Origin: Candidatus Spyradosoma merdigallinarum
Lineage (GTDB): Bacteria > Verrucomicrobiota > Verrucomicrobiia > Opitutales > UBA953
Direction of reading: 5' to 3'
DNA length: 8,793 nucleotides
Assembly: GCA_018713755.1 (NCBI GenBank)
Contig: DVOG01000173.1
Location: 1 to 8,793 of the forward strand
The notes under the pieces were generated by a model. That model was not told the DNA's origin. It saw nothing but the letters and a program-made list of their open reading frames with translations, and ran no database searches. Shown piece after piece: positions 1-6,621 of the stretch. How positions within the stretch are numbered: position 1 is the first letter of the stretch; each line of letters starts with the position of its first letter. The position numbers and the translations under genes were made by a program.

Positions 1-125
1 TCGCCGGTCTCGGCGGGAACGGGCGTCCCGTCGGACGCGGGCGTCTTTTCCGTTCCCGCGCAGGCGCAGAGCGCGAGCGCGAAAAGCGGCGGGAACAGGC
101 TGCGGAGCAAGCGGCGTTTCGACAT
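1..125 (-). CDS. Putative lipoprotein, N-terminal part only
   Basis: The first 41 residues of a protein that continues past the left edge. The ATG at 125-123 opens a typical lipoprotein leader: a basic start (MSKRRLLR), a hydrophobic stretch (LFPPLFALAL), and a lipobox-like L19-C20-A21-C22, so C22 is the probable lipidated cysteine. After it comes a flexible Thr/Pro/Ala-rich linker (AGTEKTPASDGTPVPAETG). The mature domain lies outside the window, so no function can be given. No Shine-Dalgarno sequence is visible: the bases before the start are A/T runs followed by CCGCC. The gene lies beyond the terminator of the thioredoxin-fold gene, so it probably has its own promoter in 126-155, though I could not pick one out. 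The leader and linker carry the CGGGAACG word at 14 and 51. Either an inner- or outer-membrane anchored lipoprotein is possible. Confidence 0.6.
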   Translation of the reverse strand, partial: MSKRRLLRSLFPPLFALALCACAGTEKTPASDGTPVPAETG

Positions 126-154
126 GGCGGAAAAATTTTTCGTTCGAGGAAGAG

Positions 155-196
155 AAAAACGTTCCCGCAGGAAAAAGTGCGGGAACGCGTTTTTTT
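155..196. terminator. Bidirectional hairpin terminator built from two inverted CGGGAACG words
   Basis: A perfect 10-bp stem (160-169 CGTTCCCGCA with 178-187 TGCGGGAACG) encloses an 8-nt loop (GGAAAAAG). Read on the minus strand, the hairpin follows the stop of the thioredoxin-fold gene (203) and is followed by five Ts (159-155). Read on the plus strand it is followed by seven Ts (190-196), so it could stop transcription from both sides. Each stem arm contains one complete copy of the word found throughout the window. Confidence 0.85.
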
Positions 197-202
197 CGGA
201 TT

Positions 203-1231
203 TTATTCGGCGGAAGCGTCGCTTTCCTGCTGCTGTCGGATTCTTTCGAAGACGAGAGAAATCTGCTTGTCGAGTTCCTGCAGGCGTTTCGCGCCGAGAG
301 AGTCTTCGGGGAAGACTTTTCGCGCGTTGCGGATTTCTTCCTGCAGGGCGGAAAGCGCGGCGCCGTTGTCGGCGAAAACCTTCGTGAAAATCCTGAGCGC
401 GGCCTGCTGAGATTTCGCGTCGTCCGGCTTCAGGTTCGCTTTTCTGATTTCGGCGACGGCGGCGCGGGAAATGTCCGAAAGTTCTTTGCGGAAACGGTTT
501 TCGAGAGGAATCACCGTCGTGAAATACGGATATTTCGCGCGGAATCCGCGTTTCCCGTCCGGATCCGCCGCGAGCACTTCTTCCACGTATTCGACGTTGG
601 CGAGCTGCGCTTCGGGGGACAGCGGCGCGAGCACCGCGTCGAGCTTTTCCGCGCGGCGCGCGTCATTCGCGGGAACGGCGGCGACGGCTTTCCGCGCCCT
701 GTATTCCGGAGAATTTTTTCCGTTTTCCTGCATTTCGGCGACGGCCTTCAGGTATTTTTCCGGGCCGCCGGCGGCGTAGCCGGTCTGCGCGAAGACGTTC
801 CCTTCGGCGTCGAGCAGCAGCACGGTCGGGTAGCCCTGGATGCGGTAGCGGTCGACGAGTTCCGGGTTCTGTTTTTTCGCGAGCGCGGAAAGGCGCGACT
901 TGTCCTGCGGAGAATCGATGAAGACGGGAACGAAGGTTTCGGAAATTTTTTCGGTGAAGCCGTTTTTGGAGAAAACTTCTTCTTCGAGGCGGACGCACCA
1001 GCCGCACCAGTCCGAGCCGGAGAAGACGACGAAGAGGTCTTTCCCCTCCTGCGAAGCCTGTTTTTTCGCGGCTTCGAAGTCGTCGGTCCAGCCGGCGGGC
1101 GTGGAGGTTTTTTCGGCGGAGGCGGCGGCGGGCGTTTCCGCGGGAACGGCGGCGTCGTCCGCGAGCGCGGAAACGAAGGGCGCGAGGGCGAATGCCGCGG
1201 CGAGCGCGGGAACGAGGGCGATTTTGCGCAT
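203..1231 (-). CDS. Secreted thioredoxin-fold protein with long helical C-terminal region
   Basis: A 342-residue exported protein. Residues 1-24 form a signal peptide (MRKIALVPAL..., cleavage probably after SALA), followed by an Ala/Pro-rich linker to about residue 45. The thioredoxin-like domain spans roughly 48-165. It has the redox pair C76-G-W-C79 within SGSDWCGWC and the cis-proline in GYPT (P135), followed by VLLLDAEGN, as in thioredoxin-like proteins that reduce or form disulfides in the periplasm. Residues about 170-342 are charged, probably helical, and match no domain I recognise. An upstream in-frame TTG at 1285 would give a longer product, but the ATG at 1231 begins a clean signal peptide and has a purine-rich GAAAGAAGAA before it, so I chose it. 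The partner and the direction of the redox reaction cannot be told from sequence. It lies 76 nt after the GH84 gene and ends at a strong terminator. Confidence 0.85.
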   Translation of the reverse strand: MRKIALVPALAAAFALAPFVSALADDAAVPAETPAAASAEKTSTPAGWTDDFEAAKKQASQEGKDLFVVFSGSDWCGWCVRLEEEVFSKNGFTEKISETFVPVFIDSPQDKSRLSALAKKQNPELVDRYRIQGYPTVLLLDAEGNVFAQTGYAAGGPEKYLKAVAEMQENGKNSPEYRARKAVAAVPANDARRAEKLDAVLAPLSPEAQLANVEYVEEVLAADPDGKRGFRAKYPYFTTVIPLENRFRKELSDISRAAVAEIRKANLKPDDAKSQQAALRIFTKVFADNGAALSALQEEIRNARKVFPEDSLGAKRLQELDKQISLVFERIRQQQESDASAE

Positions 1232-1283
1232 GATTTCTTCTTTCGTGGATTGTTTTGCTGTTTCGGGGGAAAAATCGGTTTTC

Positions 1284-1305
1284 AAAAAAGCGGCGCGGGA
1301 ACGCG
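1284..1305 (-). terminator. Weak possible terminator after the GH84 gene
   Basis: Directly after the GH84 stop, the minus strand reads a 4-bp CGCG/CGCG stem with a UUCC loop (1294-1305), then four bases, then six Ts (1289-1284). The stem is short and set back from the T run, so termination would be leaky at best. The hairpin overlaps a CGGGAACG word at 1296. The rest of this 76-nt gap shows no convincing promoter. Confidence 0.25.
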
Positions 1306-1307
1306 TT

Positions 1308-3779
1308 TTATTTCAGGAAAACCTCATGAATGCGCACCGGGCGCTCGGGCGAGGCGGGAACGGTGCAGGTCCCGTTTCCGCGTTCGATTTTTTCCGCGTC
1401 GGAAATGACGTAGAGCGTTTTGCCCTTCGGTTCGTCGAAAGTCATCGGTTCCGTGATGAGGAACGAGGACGCGAGGTCGCCGTCGAAGAGCGCTTCGCGG
1501 GAATTCGCCTTGGCGTCGGCGGGAACGTCGAATTTGAACAGGTTGATGCGGAATTCCGCCGGCGCGTCGGAGACGTTGATGAGACGGAAAAAGCGGATGT
1601 TCGTCTTCGGCTCGACGCGGCATTGGATTTCGCCGCCGCTGACGAGGGTGTTGGCGCGCAGCCATTTTTTCCCGTCGACGGACGCTTCGACGACGCAGGC
1701 CTGCGCCGCCCGCGGGTTGTCGAGCTTGACGTGGATGTAGGTCGCGGGAACGCCTTCCGGCAGCGCCAGGCCGATGAATTGTCCCGGCGCGAGCTTCACG
1801 GTTTCGAGGATGCGGTGCAGGTGCACGTAGATGCCGCGGCGGTGCGCGGAAACGGCGCCGAGCTCGGGAACGTTCGTGAACGCCTTGTAAGCGCATTCCG
1901 GTTTCGCCGCCGCGGTTTCTTCGAAGCTTTCGCAGAATTTTTTCCATTCGCCGGCGATGATTTCGTCGACGAGCGGCGTGAGCACGCGCATGCCGACGCG
2001 GCATCCCGTCGCGGATTTTTTGTCGCTCGGCTCGGTTTCTTCGAAATGGCGTTTTTTCTGGGCTTCGAAATATGCGAGCTGGCGGGATTTCGCGGCGACG
2101 GCGCGGGAGAACGCGGCGGCGCGGGCGGCGTCGGACATGTCCGGCTGCGTCGCCGTTTCGAGCGCGATGCTCCCGAGCTCTCCGAGTTCCGCGAAAGATT
2201 TCACCCAGTATTCGATTTCGTGCCAAAGCGCGGGATCGCTCTGCGGGAGCGTCTTTTCCAGCGTCGCGGCGCTTTCGGAAACGGCGGAAAATTCCTGTTC
2301 GAGGCGGCGGCGGTTGGCCTCGCCGAGCGTTCCCGTCGTCTGGTATTCCGCAATCGCGCCGGAGGCCACCGGCTTGAAATCGGCGGATTCTTCGCGGCGA
2401 TAGTCGGAGCCTTCGCCCTGGTCGGAATTATGCCGCGCGAAGACGGCCATGGCTTCGGCGACTTCCGGCTGCGGGTAAAGGTGCGGGAACGCGGCCGCCC
2501 AGTTTTTTTCGGAATCGAACGCGTCGATGTTCCACGTCCAGTCGGCGACGCCGAAGAGGGCGATTTTCGACGCTTCCGGCTTGTCCATCGGGTTGGAGAC
2601 GAAGCCGGAAATCCGGCCTTTGTTTTCCTTGTCCAGACCGTAGGTGCGGCCGAGCAGCAGGCGCGTGCGGCAGTAGTCGCTGACGGGCCAGTTCCACCAG
2701 ATGAACGGCGCGCGACGCCAGTGCGCGGAGACGGTTTTCACATCGGGCGCGGGAATGTCCGCGCAGACGCGCGGTCCCGTCCACATGATGCGGATATCGT
2801 CGTCGAGCTTTTCGCCGATGATTTTCCGGTAATTGCTCTCGCGCGTTCCCGCGTAGTCGGTCGGGCACAGCAGGAGCGGCGCGACGTCTTTTTTCCTGCG
2901 GACGAATTCGCGGTTAAGAAAGTTCATCATTTCCGCCTGTTTTTCCGCCTTCGTGCCTTCGCCGCTGACGTCGTCGAAGAACACGGCGTAAGCGCGCACG
3001 CCGAGCGCGTACATGGACTCCATTTTTTTCAGCGCGGCGGCGAAATCGTCTGGAACGCCGTCCCCGTTCGCGTCGTCCCAGCGAATCGTCGCTCCCGGGT
3101 GCATCGCCCAAAAGAACGCGACGTGGTTTTCGCGGGCGGCGGCGGCGAGCTCGGAAATTTTCTTCGCCTTTTCCGGCGGATACGGCGCGCGCCAAAGCTC
3201 GGAATTGAAGCCGGAATACGGGTCGTCCTTCGGGCCGTAAACGTAGGCGTTCATCTTGTGCTTGCCGTAGAAGCGGATTTGGCTGAGGCGGCGTTCGTGT
3301 TCCCACGGCTTGCCGTAGAAGCCTTCGACGCTCCCGCGGAACGGGACGTCCGGAAAATCTTCGACGACGCAGGGCTGGATTTTTCCGTCCGCCTCAATCA
3401 TTTGCGCGAGCGTCTGAATCGCGTAGAAAACGCCGGCTTCGTCGAAGGCGGTGATTTTCACGTCGTCGAGGGAAACGGCGAGCGCGTAGGCGCCGGGAAC
3501 GCGGCGGACGCTTTCGTCGTTCGGATCGATTTTCGCCGAGACGGACATTTTCCCGGCGGGAACGATGCCGCGGGAACGCAGCGCTTCGGCGAGCGCGGGA
3601 AATTGTTCCGCCGCCTGAGGCGAAAGTTCCGCGGCGGGAACGGGAACGCTGCGGAGCACGAAAACCTTCTGCGGCTTCGGGTAGACGTCGCGGTCGGGCG
3701 AGCCGGCGGAAGCGGGGAGCGCGAAGCCGGCGAGCGCGAGCGCGGACAGGACGGAGGTCGTAAAAAGGTTTTTTTTCAT
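1308..3779 (-). CDS. Secreted GH84 beta-N-acetylglucosaminidase (NagJ/O-GlcNAcase type)
   Basis: An 823-residue exported glycosidase that should remove beta-linked N-acetylglucosamine from host glycans or glycoproteins. Signal peptide about 1-25 (cleavage after PASA). An N-terminal alpha/beta domain of the GH20b type spans about 30-140. The GH84 catalytic barrel begins at RGSVEGFYGKPW (148-159), with YGPKDDPY (181-188), the catalytic Asp pair D269-D270 in FFDDVSGEGT, CPTDY (305-309), IMWTG (331-335) and WWNWPVSDY (361-369). GH84 enzymes use substrate-assisted catalysis with adjacent aspartates, and both are present. A helical region follows (about 430-640), then a beta-sandwich-like C-terminus (about 690-823). 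By recall, the order of motifs closely follows Bacteroides BT4395. One difference is an extra Asp/Asn-rich loop, DDANGDGVPDD (235-245), just before the catalytic strand, resembling a calcium-binding loop. No Shine-Dalgarno is seen. Nothing beside it looks like a transporter, so it seems to be a stand-alone gene. Confidence 0.95.
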   Translation of the reverse strand: MKKNLFTTSVLSALALAGFALPASAGSPDRDVYPKPQKVFVLRSVPVPAAELSPQAAEQFPALAEALRSRGIVPAGKMSVSAKIDPNDESVRRVPGAYALAVSLDDVKITAFDEAGVFYAIQTLAQMIEADGKIQPCVVEDFPDVPFRGSVEGFYGKPWEHERRLSQIRFYGKHKMNAYVYGPKDDPYSGFNSELWRAPYPPEKAKKISELAAAARENHVAFFWAMHPGATIRWDDANGDGVPDDFAAALKKMESMYALGVRAYAVFFDDVSGEGTKAEKQAEMMNFLNREFVRRKKDVAPLLLCPTDYAGTRESNYRKIIGEKLDDDIRIMWTGPRVCADIPAPDVKTVSAHWRRAPFIWWNWPVSDYCRTRLLLGRTYGLDKENKGRISGFVSNPMDKPEASKIALFGVADWTWNIDAFDSEKNWAAAFPHLYPQPEVAEAMAVFARHNSDQGEGSDYRREESADFKPVASGAIAEYQTTGTLGEANRRRLEQEFSAVSESAATLEKTLPQSDPALWHEIEYWVKSFAELGELGSIALETATQPDMSDAARAAAFSRAVAAKSRQLAYFEAQKKRHFEETEPSDKKSATGCRVGMRVLTPLVDEIIAGEWKKFCESFEETAAAKPECAYKAFTNVPELGAVSAHRRGIYVHLHRILETVKLAPGQFIGLALPEGVPATYIHVKLDNPRAAQACVVEASVDGKKWLRANTLVSGGEIQCRVEPKTNIRFFRLINVSDAPAEFRINLFKFDVPADAKANSREALFDGDLASSFLITEPMTFDEPKGKTLYVISDAEKIERGNGTCTVPASPERPVRIHEVFLK

Positions 3780-3828
3780 AAGGACGTTTTTCTTTTTTGG
3801 GGGAAAGCGATGCGAGGCGCGGGAAACG

Positions 3829-3869
3829 CGTTCCGCGCGGGATTTTTCTTCCGGAACCGCGCGGGAACG
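3829..3869. repeat. Imperfect inverted repeat between hldD and the GH84 gene
   Basis: Arms 3829-3840 (CGTTCCGCGCGG) and 3857-3869 (CCGCGCGGGAACG) pair over 12 bp with one bulged C, around a 16-nt loop ending in the palindrome TTCCGGAA. It begins two bases after the hldD stop. The right arm carries a complete CGGGAACG word; the left arm is the same word with one C lost. There is no T run on the minus-strand side, so a classical intrinsic terminator is not supported. The remaining gap up to the GH84 start is A/T-rich (CAAAAAAGAAAAACG) and probably holds the GH84 promoter, but no clear boxes are visible. Confidence 0.45.
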
Positions 3870-3870
3870 G

Positions 3871-4866
3871 TCATTCGCCGAGATGTTTGTCCGGAATCAG
3901 ATAGTTTTTCACATAGTCCGTGACGGACTCTTCGAGCGGAGCGAGAAACGCGTTCCCGCCGAGCCGCGTCAGCTTGTCGATTTTTGCCTGCGTGAAATAC
4001 TGATACTGCGCGCGGAGCGTTTCGGGCATTTCGATGAATTCGATGTTTTCGGGAACGTTCATCGCGGCGAAAATCGGGCGCACGAGCTCGAGCCACGTGC
4101 GGGCTTTTCCCGCGCCGACGTTGACCAGCCCGGTCGCGTTCTCGTTCTGCGCGAGGTGGACGGTGATCGCCGCCGCCTCCTTCGCGCCGAGGAAGTCGCG
4201 CATCTGGCAGCCGTCGGCGTATTCGGGCTTGTAGCTTTTGAACAGGCGGACCGTTCCCGTCTCGCGAATCTGGTGAAACGCGCGGAAAACCATGCTGACC
4301 ATGTTCGCTTTGTGGTTTTCGTTCGGGCCGAAGACGTTGAAGTATTTCACGCCCGTGATTTTGTTCAGATAACCGTTGCGCAGCGCGTGCAGGTCGAAAA
4401 GATGCTTCGAGTAGCCGTACATGTTCAGCGGCTTGAGCGGCTCGATCGGCGCTTCGTCGTCCATGCCGTTTTCGCCGTTCCCGTAAGTCGCCGCGGAAGA
4501 GGCGTAGACGAAGCGCGCGCCGTTCCCGAGCGCGAACGCGGCGAGCTTTTTCGTGTATTCGTAATTGTTGTGGATCAGGTAGGTGCAGTCTTTTTCCGTC
4601 GTCGCCGAGCACGCGCCGAGATGAAAGACGGTCTTCACGTCCGCGAAGCGCGCCGGGTCGTTTTCGATCGCGCGGTCAAAATCCTCGTATTCCATGTATT
4701 CGGCGAATTTCAGCGGGACGAGGTTGCGGAAGCGCAAGTCCGTCCCGAGCTTGTCCGTGACGAGGATATTCGTGTGCCCGAGCGCGTTCAGGCGGGCGAT
4801 GATCGCGCTCCCGATCAGGCCCGAGCCGCCCGTGACGAGAATCTTTCCCTGCGAAATATCGTGCAT
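3871..4866 (-). CDS. hldD: ADP-L-glycero-D-manno-heptose 6-epimerase
   Basis: A 331-residue cytosolic short-chain dehydrogenase-type epimerase. It turns ADP-D-glycero- into ADP-L-glycero-D-manno-heptose, the donor for the LPS inner core, so its presence implies a Gram-negative envelope with heptose. Visible motifs: NAD(P)-binding VTGGSGLIG (11-19), FHLGACSATTE (81-91) typical of this family, YASSAATYG (121-129), the catalytic Y150-x3-K154 in MYGYSKHLFD, FNVFGPNENHK (176-186), MRDF (222-225), and the C-terminal AQYQYFTQA (286-294), which matches the family's substrate-binding end. Length is close to the E. coli enzyme (310). The ATG at 4866 puts the Rossmann motif at the expected position. There is no Shine-Dalgarno, and a -10-like box lies only 9 nt upstream. 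No other LPS gene is adjacent. Confidence 0.96.
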   Translation of the reverse strand: MHDISQGKILVTGGSGLIGSAIIARLNALGHTNILVTDKLGTDLRFRNLVPLKFAEYMEYEDFDRAIENDPARFADVKTVFHLGACSATTEKDCTYLIHNNYEYTKKLAAFALGNGARFVYASSAATYGNGENGMDDEAPIEPLKPLNMYGYSKHLFDLHALRNGYLNKITGVKYFNVFGPNENHKANMVSMVFRAFHQIRETGTVRLFKSYKPEYADGCQMRDFLGAKEAAAITVHLAQNENATGLVNVGAGKARTWLELVRPIFAAMNVPENIEFIEMPETLRAQYQYFTQAKIDKLTRLGGNAFLAPLEESVTDYVKNYLIPDKHLGE

Positions 4867-4875
4867 AATTTTCGC

Positions 4876-4904
4876 AGTATAGGGAAAGATTTTTGTTTTA
4901 GAAA
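4876..4904 (-). promoter_or_regulatory. Probable hldD promoter, implying a leaderless or very short-leader mRNA
   Basis: On the minus strand a TATACT box (4881-4876) ends 9 nt before the hldD ATG. A weak TTTCTA (4904-4899) stands 17 nt upstream as a possible -35. Initiation 6-7 nt after the -10 would fall within about 3 nt of the ATG. The gap upstream toward the rnhB stop (4905-4965) holds only GC-rich sequence with a direct CCCGCGAAAA repeat and no convincing terminator. Confidence 0.4.
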
Positions 4905-4965
4905 GTCCGAAATTTTTCGCGGGAGCGGCACCCGTTTTCGCGGGGGAAAGACGCGGCCGCGGCGC

Positions 4966-5760
4966 TCAGAACGGGAACTCGCTTTGCGCGGGAACGTCGG
5001 GCTCTTCCGCGCGCAGGTTTTCCAGCCCGGGAACGCCGTCCGGCGCGGACGCGGCGAGGTTGCGCAGAAACTTCCGGCGGTGCAGCGGCGTGACGCCGCG
5101 GGAGAGAATCGCCGCGACGTGCTCCGGCGTGCCGTAGCCTTTGTGCGCGCGGAAGCCGTAGCCGGGAAATTCCGCGTCGAGCGACGTCATCAGCCGGTCG
5201 CGGGAAACTTTCGCGACGATCGAGGCGAGGGCGACGGCGAGGCTCGTCGCGTCGCCTTTGACGATCGCTTCGTGCCGCCACGCGAAGGGCGAGAGCGGCC
5301 GCCCGTCCGCGAGCATCAGCGGGAACGCGCGTCCGCGGTCGAAGAGCGGCGCGTCGTCCGTTCCCGCCGTCGCGAACGGGCAGGGCGTTCCCGCGGGCAG
5401 CTTTCCCAGAAGATTTTCGATCGCGCGCTGCGCGGCGAGGCGCGTCGCTCCGAGAATGTTCAGCGCGTCGATTTCGCGGACGCTCGCCGTTCCCGCGGCG
5501 AAAAAGAGCTCGCCGCGCCGTTCCCAGTGCTCGACGAGCGCGAAGACTTCCTCGCGGGTTTCAGGCGAAAGCTGCTTGGAGTCGTTGATGAATTTTCCGC
5601 GCTTCACCGGCGTGGGGTTTTCGTAGAAGCTCCGCAGCGTCCACACGGCGCCGGCGACGACGGGACCGGCGAAGCAGCCGCGTCCGGCTTCGTCGATGCC
5701 GACGATGCCCGGCGTCGTTCCCGCGATGCGTTTTCTGTCGAATTGAAAGAGATTCGCCAT
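4966..5760 (-). CDS. rnhB: Ribonuclease HII
   Basis: A 264-residue cytosolic endonuclease that cuts the RNA strand of RNA-DNA hybrids, including single ribonucleotides embedded in DNA. The metal-binding residues are present: D23 and E24 in GIDEAGRG (21-28), D152 in LADG, and D170 in VKGDA. Other family marks are NDSKQLS (59-65), ASIVAKVSRD (179-188), FPGYGFRAHKGYGTPEH (198-214) and TPLHRRKF (224-231). The protein is longer than the usual 200 or so residues. The extra length is a Gly/Ala/Pro-rich segment (about 121-147) before the third catalytic Asp and a tail after residue 235. The start at 5760 is chosen because the protein begins just before GIDEAGRG and 11 nt after the nadK stop; longer readings would run through nadK in another frame. 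It is probably co-transcribed with nadK. There is no Shine-Dalgarno in the 11-nt spacer. Confidence 0.95.
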   Translation of the reverse strand: MANLFQFDRKRIAGTTPGIVGIDEAGRGCFAGPVVAGAVWTLRSFYENPTPVKRGKFINDSKQLSPETREEVFALVEHWERRGELFFAAGTASVREIDALNILGATRLAAQRAIENLLGKLPAGTPCPFATAGTDDAPLFDRGRAFPLMLADGRPLSPFAWRHEAIVKGDATSLAVALASIVAKVSRDRLMTSLDAEFPGYGFRAHKGYGTPEHVAAILSRGVTPLHRRKFLRNLAASAPDGVPGLENLRAEEPDVPAQSEFPF

Positions 5761-5771
5761 GGCGCCGCCGC

Positions 5772-6599
5772 TCAAATCCAGCGCAGTTTTTTTCTGAGAA
5801 TGTCGAATTCGGAAAGGCCTTCCGGCTGAAGAATGTCCAGCTGCGCGTCGGACATGCGCATCGCGATCGGGAACGCGTTTTCGCCGGAAAGCGGCGTGCG
5901 CCCGTCCACGGAAATGCCGACGGGAACGCCGGGCGTCTCGTTGCGGATTTCGATTTCCATGTCCGCCGGGAGCACGAGCGTGCGGTTGGACAGCGTGTGC
6001 GGGCAGATCGGGCTGAGCGCGAACACGTCGGCGTCGGAGTGAATCAGCGGGCCGCCGGCGCCGAGGCTGTAGGCGGTCGAGCCCGTGCTCGTCGTCAGAA
6101 TCAGTCCGTCGCTGTGATATGTGTTGATGTAGCCGTGCGTGCGCGAGTCGACGCGCAGCGCCGTCATCTTGAAATTTTCCCAGGCTTTGACGACGACGTC
6201 GTTGAGCGCGAGCCTCCGCGTTCCCGGCGCGTCCGCGGCGAGGCGGCATTCCAGCAGCCGATGAGCGACTTTGCGGCAGCGCCCGGCGAAAACGTCCTCG
6301 ACGCAGCGCGGCAAATCTTCTTCCGAGTAATTGGCGAGGTAGCCGAGCTTGCCGCGGTTGACGCCGAAAATCGGCACGCCGTTCGCCGCCGCGCTTTCGA
6401 CGGCGCCGAGAATCGTGCCGTCTCCGCCGATGACGCAGCAGGCGTCCGCGCCGGAAAGGAAGTCCGCGGGAACGGGATGGGCGTTCGTCAGGACGGTTTC
6501 CGCGCCGAGCTTTTCCGCGGCTTCGGCGACGGCGCGCGCGCAGTCGAGCGCGCCGGCTTTTTCGGCGTTCCACAGGACGGCAAGTTTTCGGATTCGCAT
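5772..6599 (-). CDS. nadK: NAD kinase
   Basis: A 275-residue cytosolic kinase that phosphorylates NAD to NADP using ATP or polyphosphate. Motifs: the GGDGT active site (58-62, with D60), FGVNRGKLGYLA (78-89), the NAD-contacting pair N133-D134 in LNDVVV, the hallmark SDGLILTTSTGSTAYSL (163-179) with AGGP, and CPHTLSNR (199-206). Two conservative departures from the common consensus: the usual NE pair reads ND, and the usual TPTGSTAY reads TSTGSTAY. Neither should abolish activity. Its length matches bacterial NAD kinases. The ATG at 6599 lies 22 nt after the preceding gene and 11 nt separate its stop from rnhB, which suggests an operon. The upstream purine run (GAAAGAAAAAG) is not a clear Shine-Dalgarno. 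Confidence 0.96.
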   Translation of the reverse strand: MRIRKLAVLWNAEKAGALDCARAVAEAAEKLGAETVLTNAHPVPADFLSGADACCVIGGDGTILGAVESAAANGVPIFGVNRGKLGYLANYSEEDLPRCVEDVFAGRCRKVAHRLLECRLAADAPGTRRLALNDVVVKAWENFKMTALRVDSRTHGYINTYHSDGLILTTSTGSTAYSLGAGGPLIHSDADVFALSPICPHTLSNRTLVLPADMEIEIRNETPGVPVGISVDGRTPLSGENAFPIAMRMSDAQLDILQPEGLSEFDILRKKLRWI

Positions 6600-6621
6600 C
6601 GTGCTTTTTCTTTCGGATTTT

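Noticed and set aside
900..3923. A 1007-codon open frame on the plus strand, antisense to the GH84 gene
   Set aside because: It is rich in Arg, Phe, Val and Gly with no recognisable domain, and it mirrors the third-position G/C bias of the real genes on the minus strand. The GH84 reading has complete family motifs.
4905..4965. Terminator after rnhB
   Set aside because: Only 4-bp stems can be drawn and no T run follows them; the repeated CCCGCGAAAA is a direct repeat, not a hairpin.
3883..5829. A 648-codon plus-strand open frame across hldD and rnhB
   Set aside because: Same composition artefact; it runs through two genes with full catalytic motifs on the other strand.
4966..6573. A longer 535-residue reading of rnhB
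   Set aside because: The extra N-terminal half is an Arg-rich translation of nadK in the wrong frame; the RNase HII motifs begin right after the ATG at 5760.
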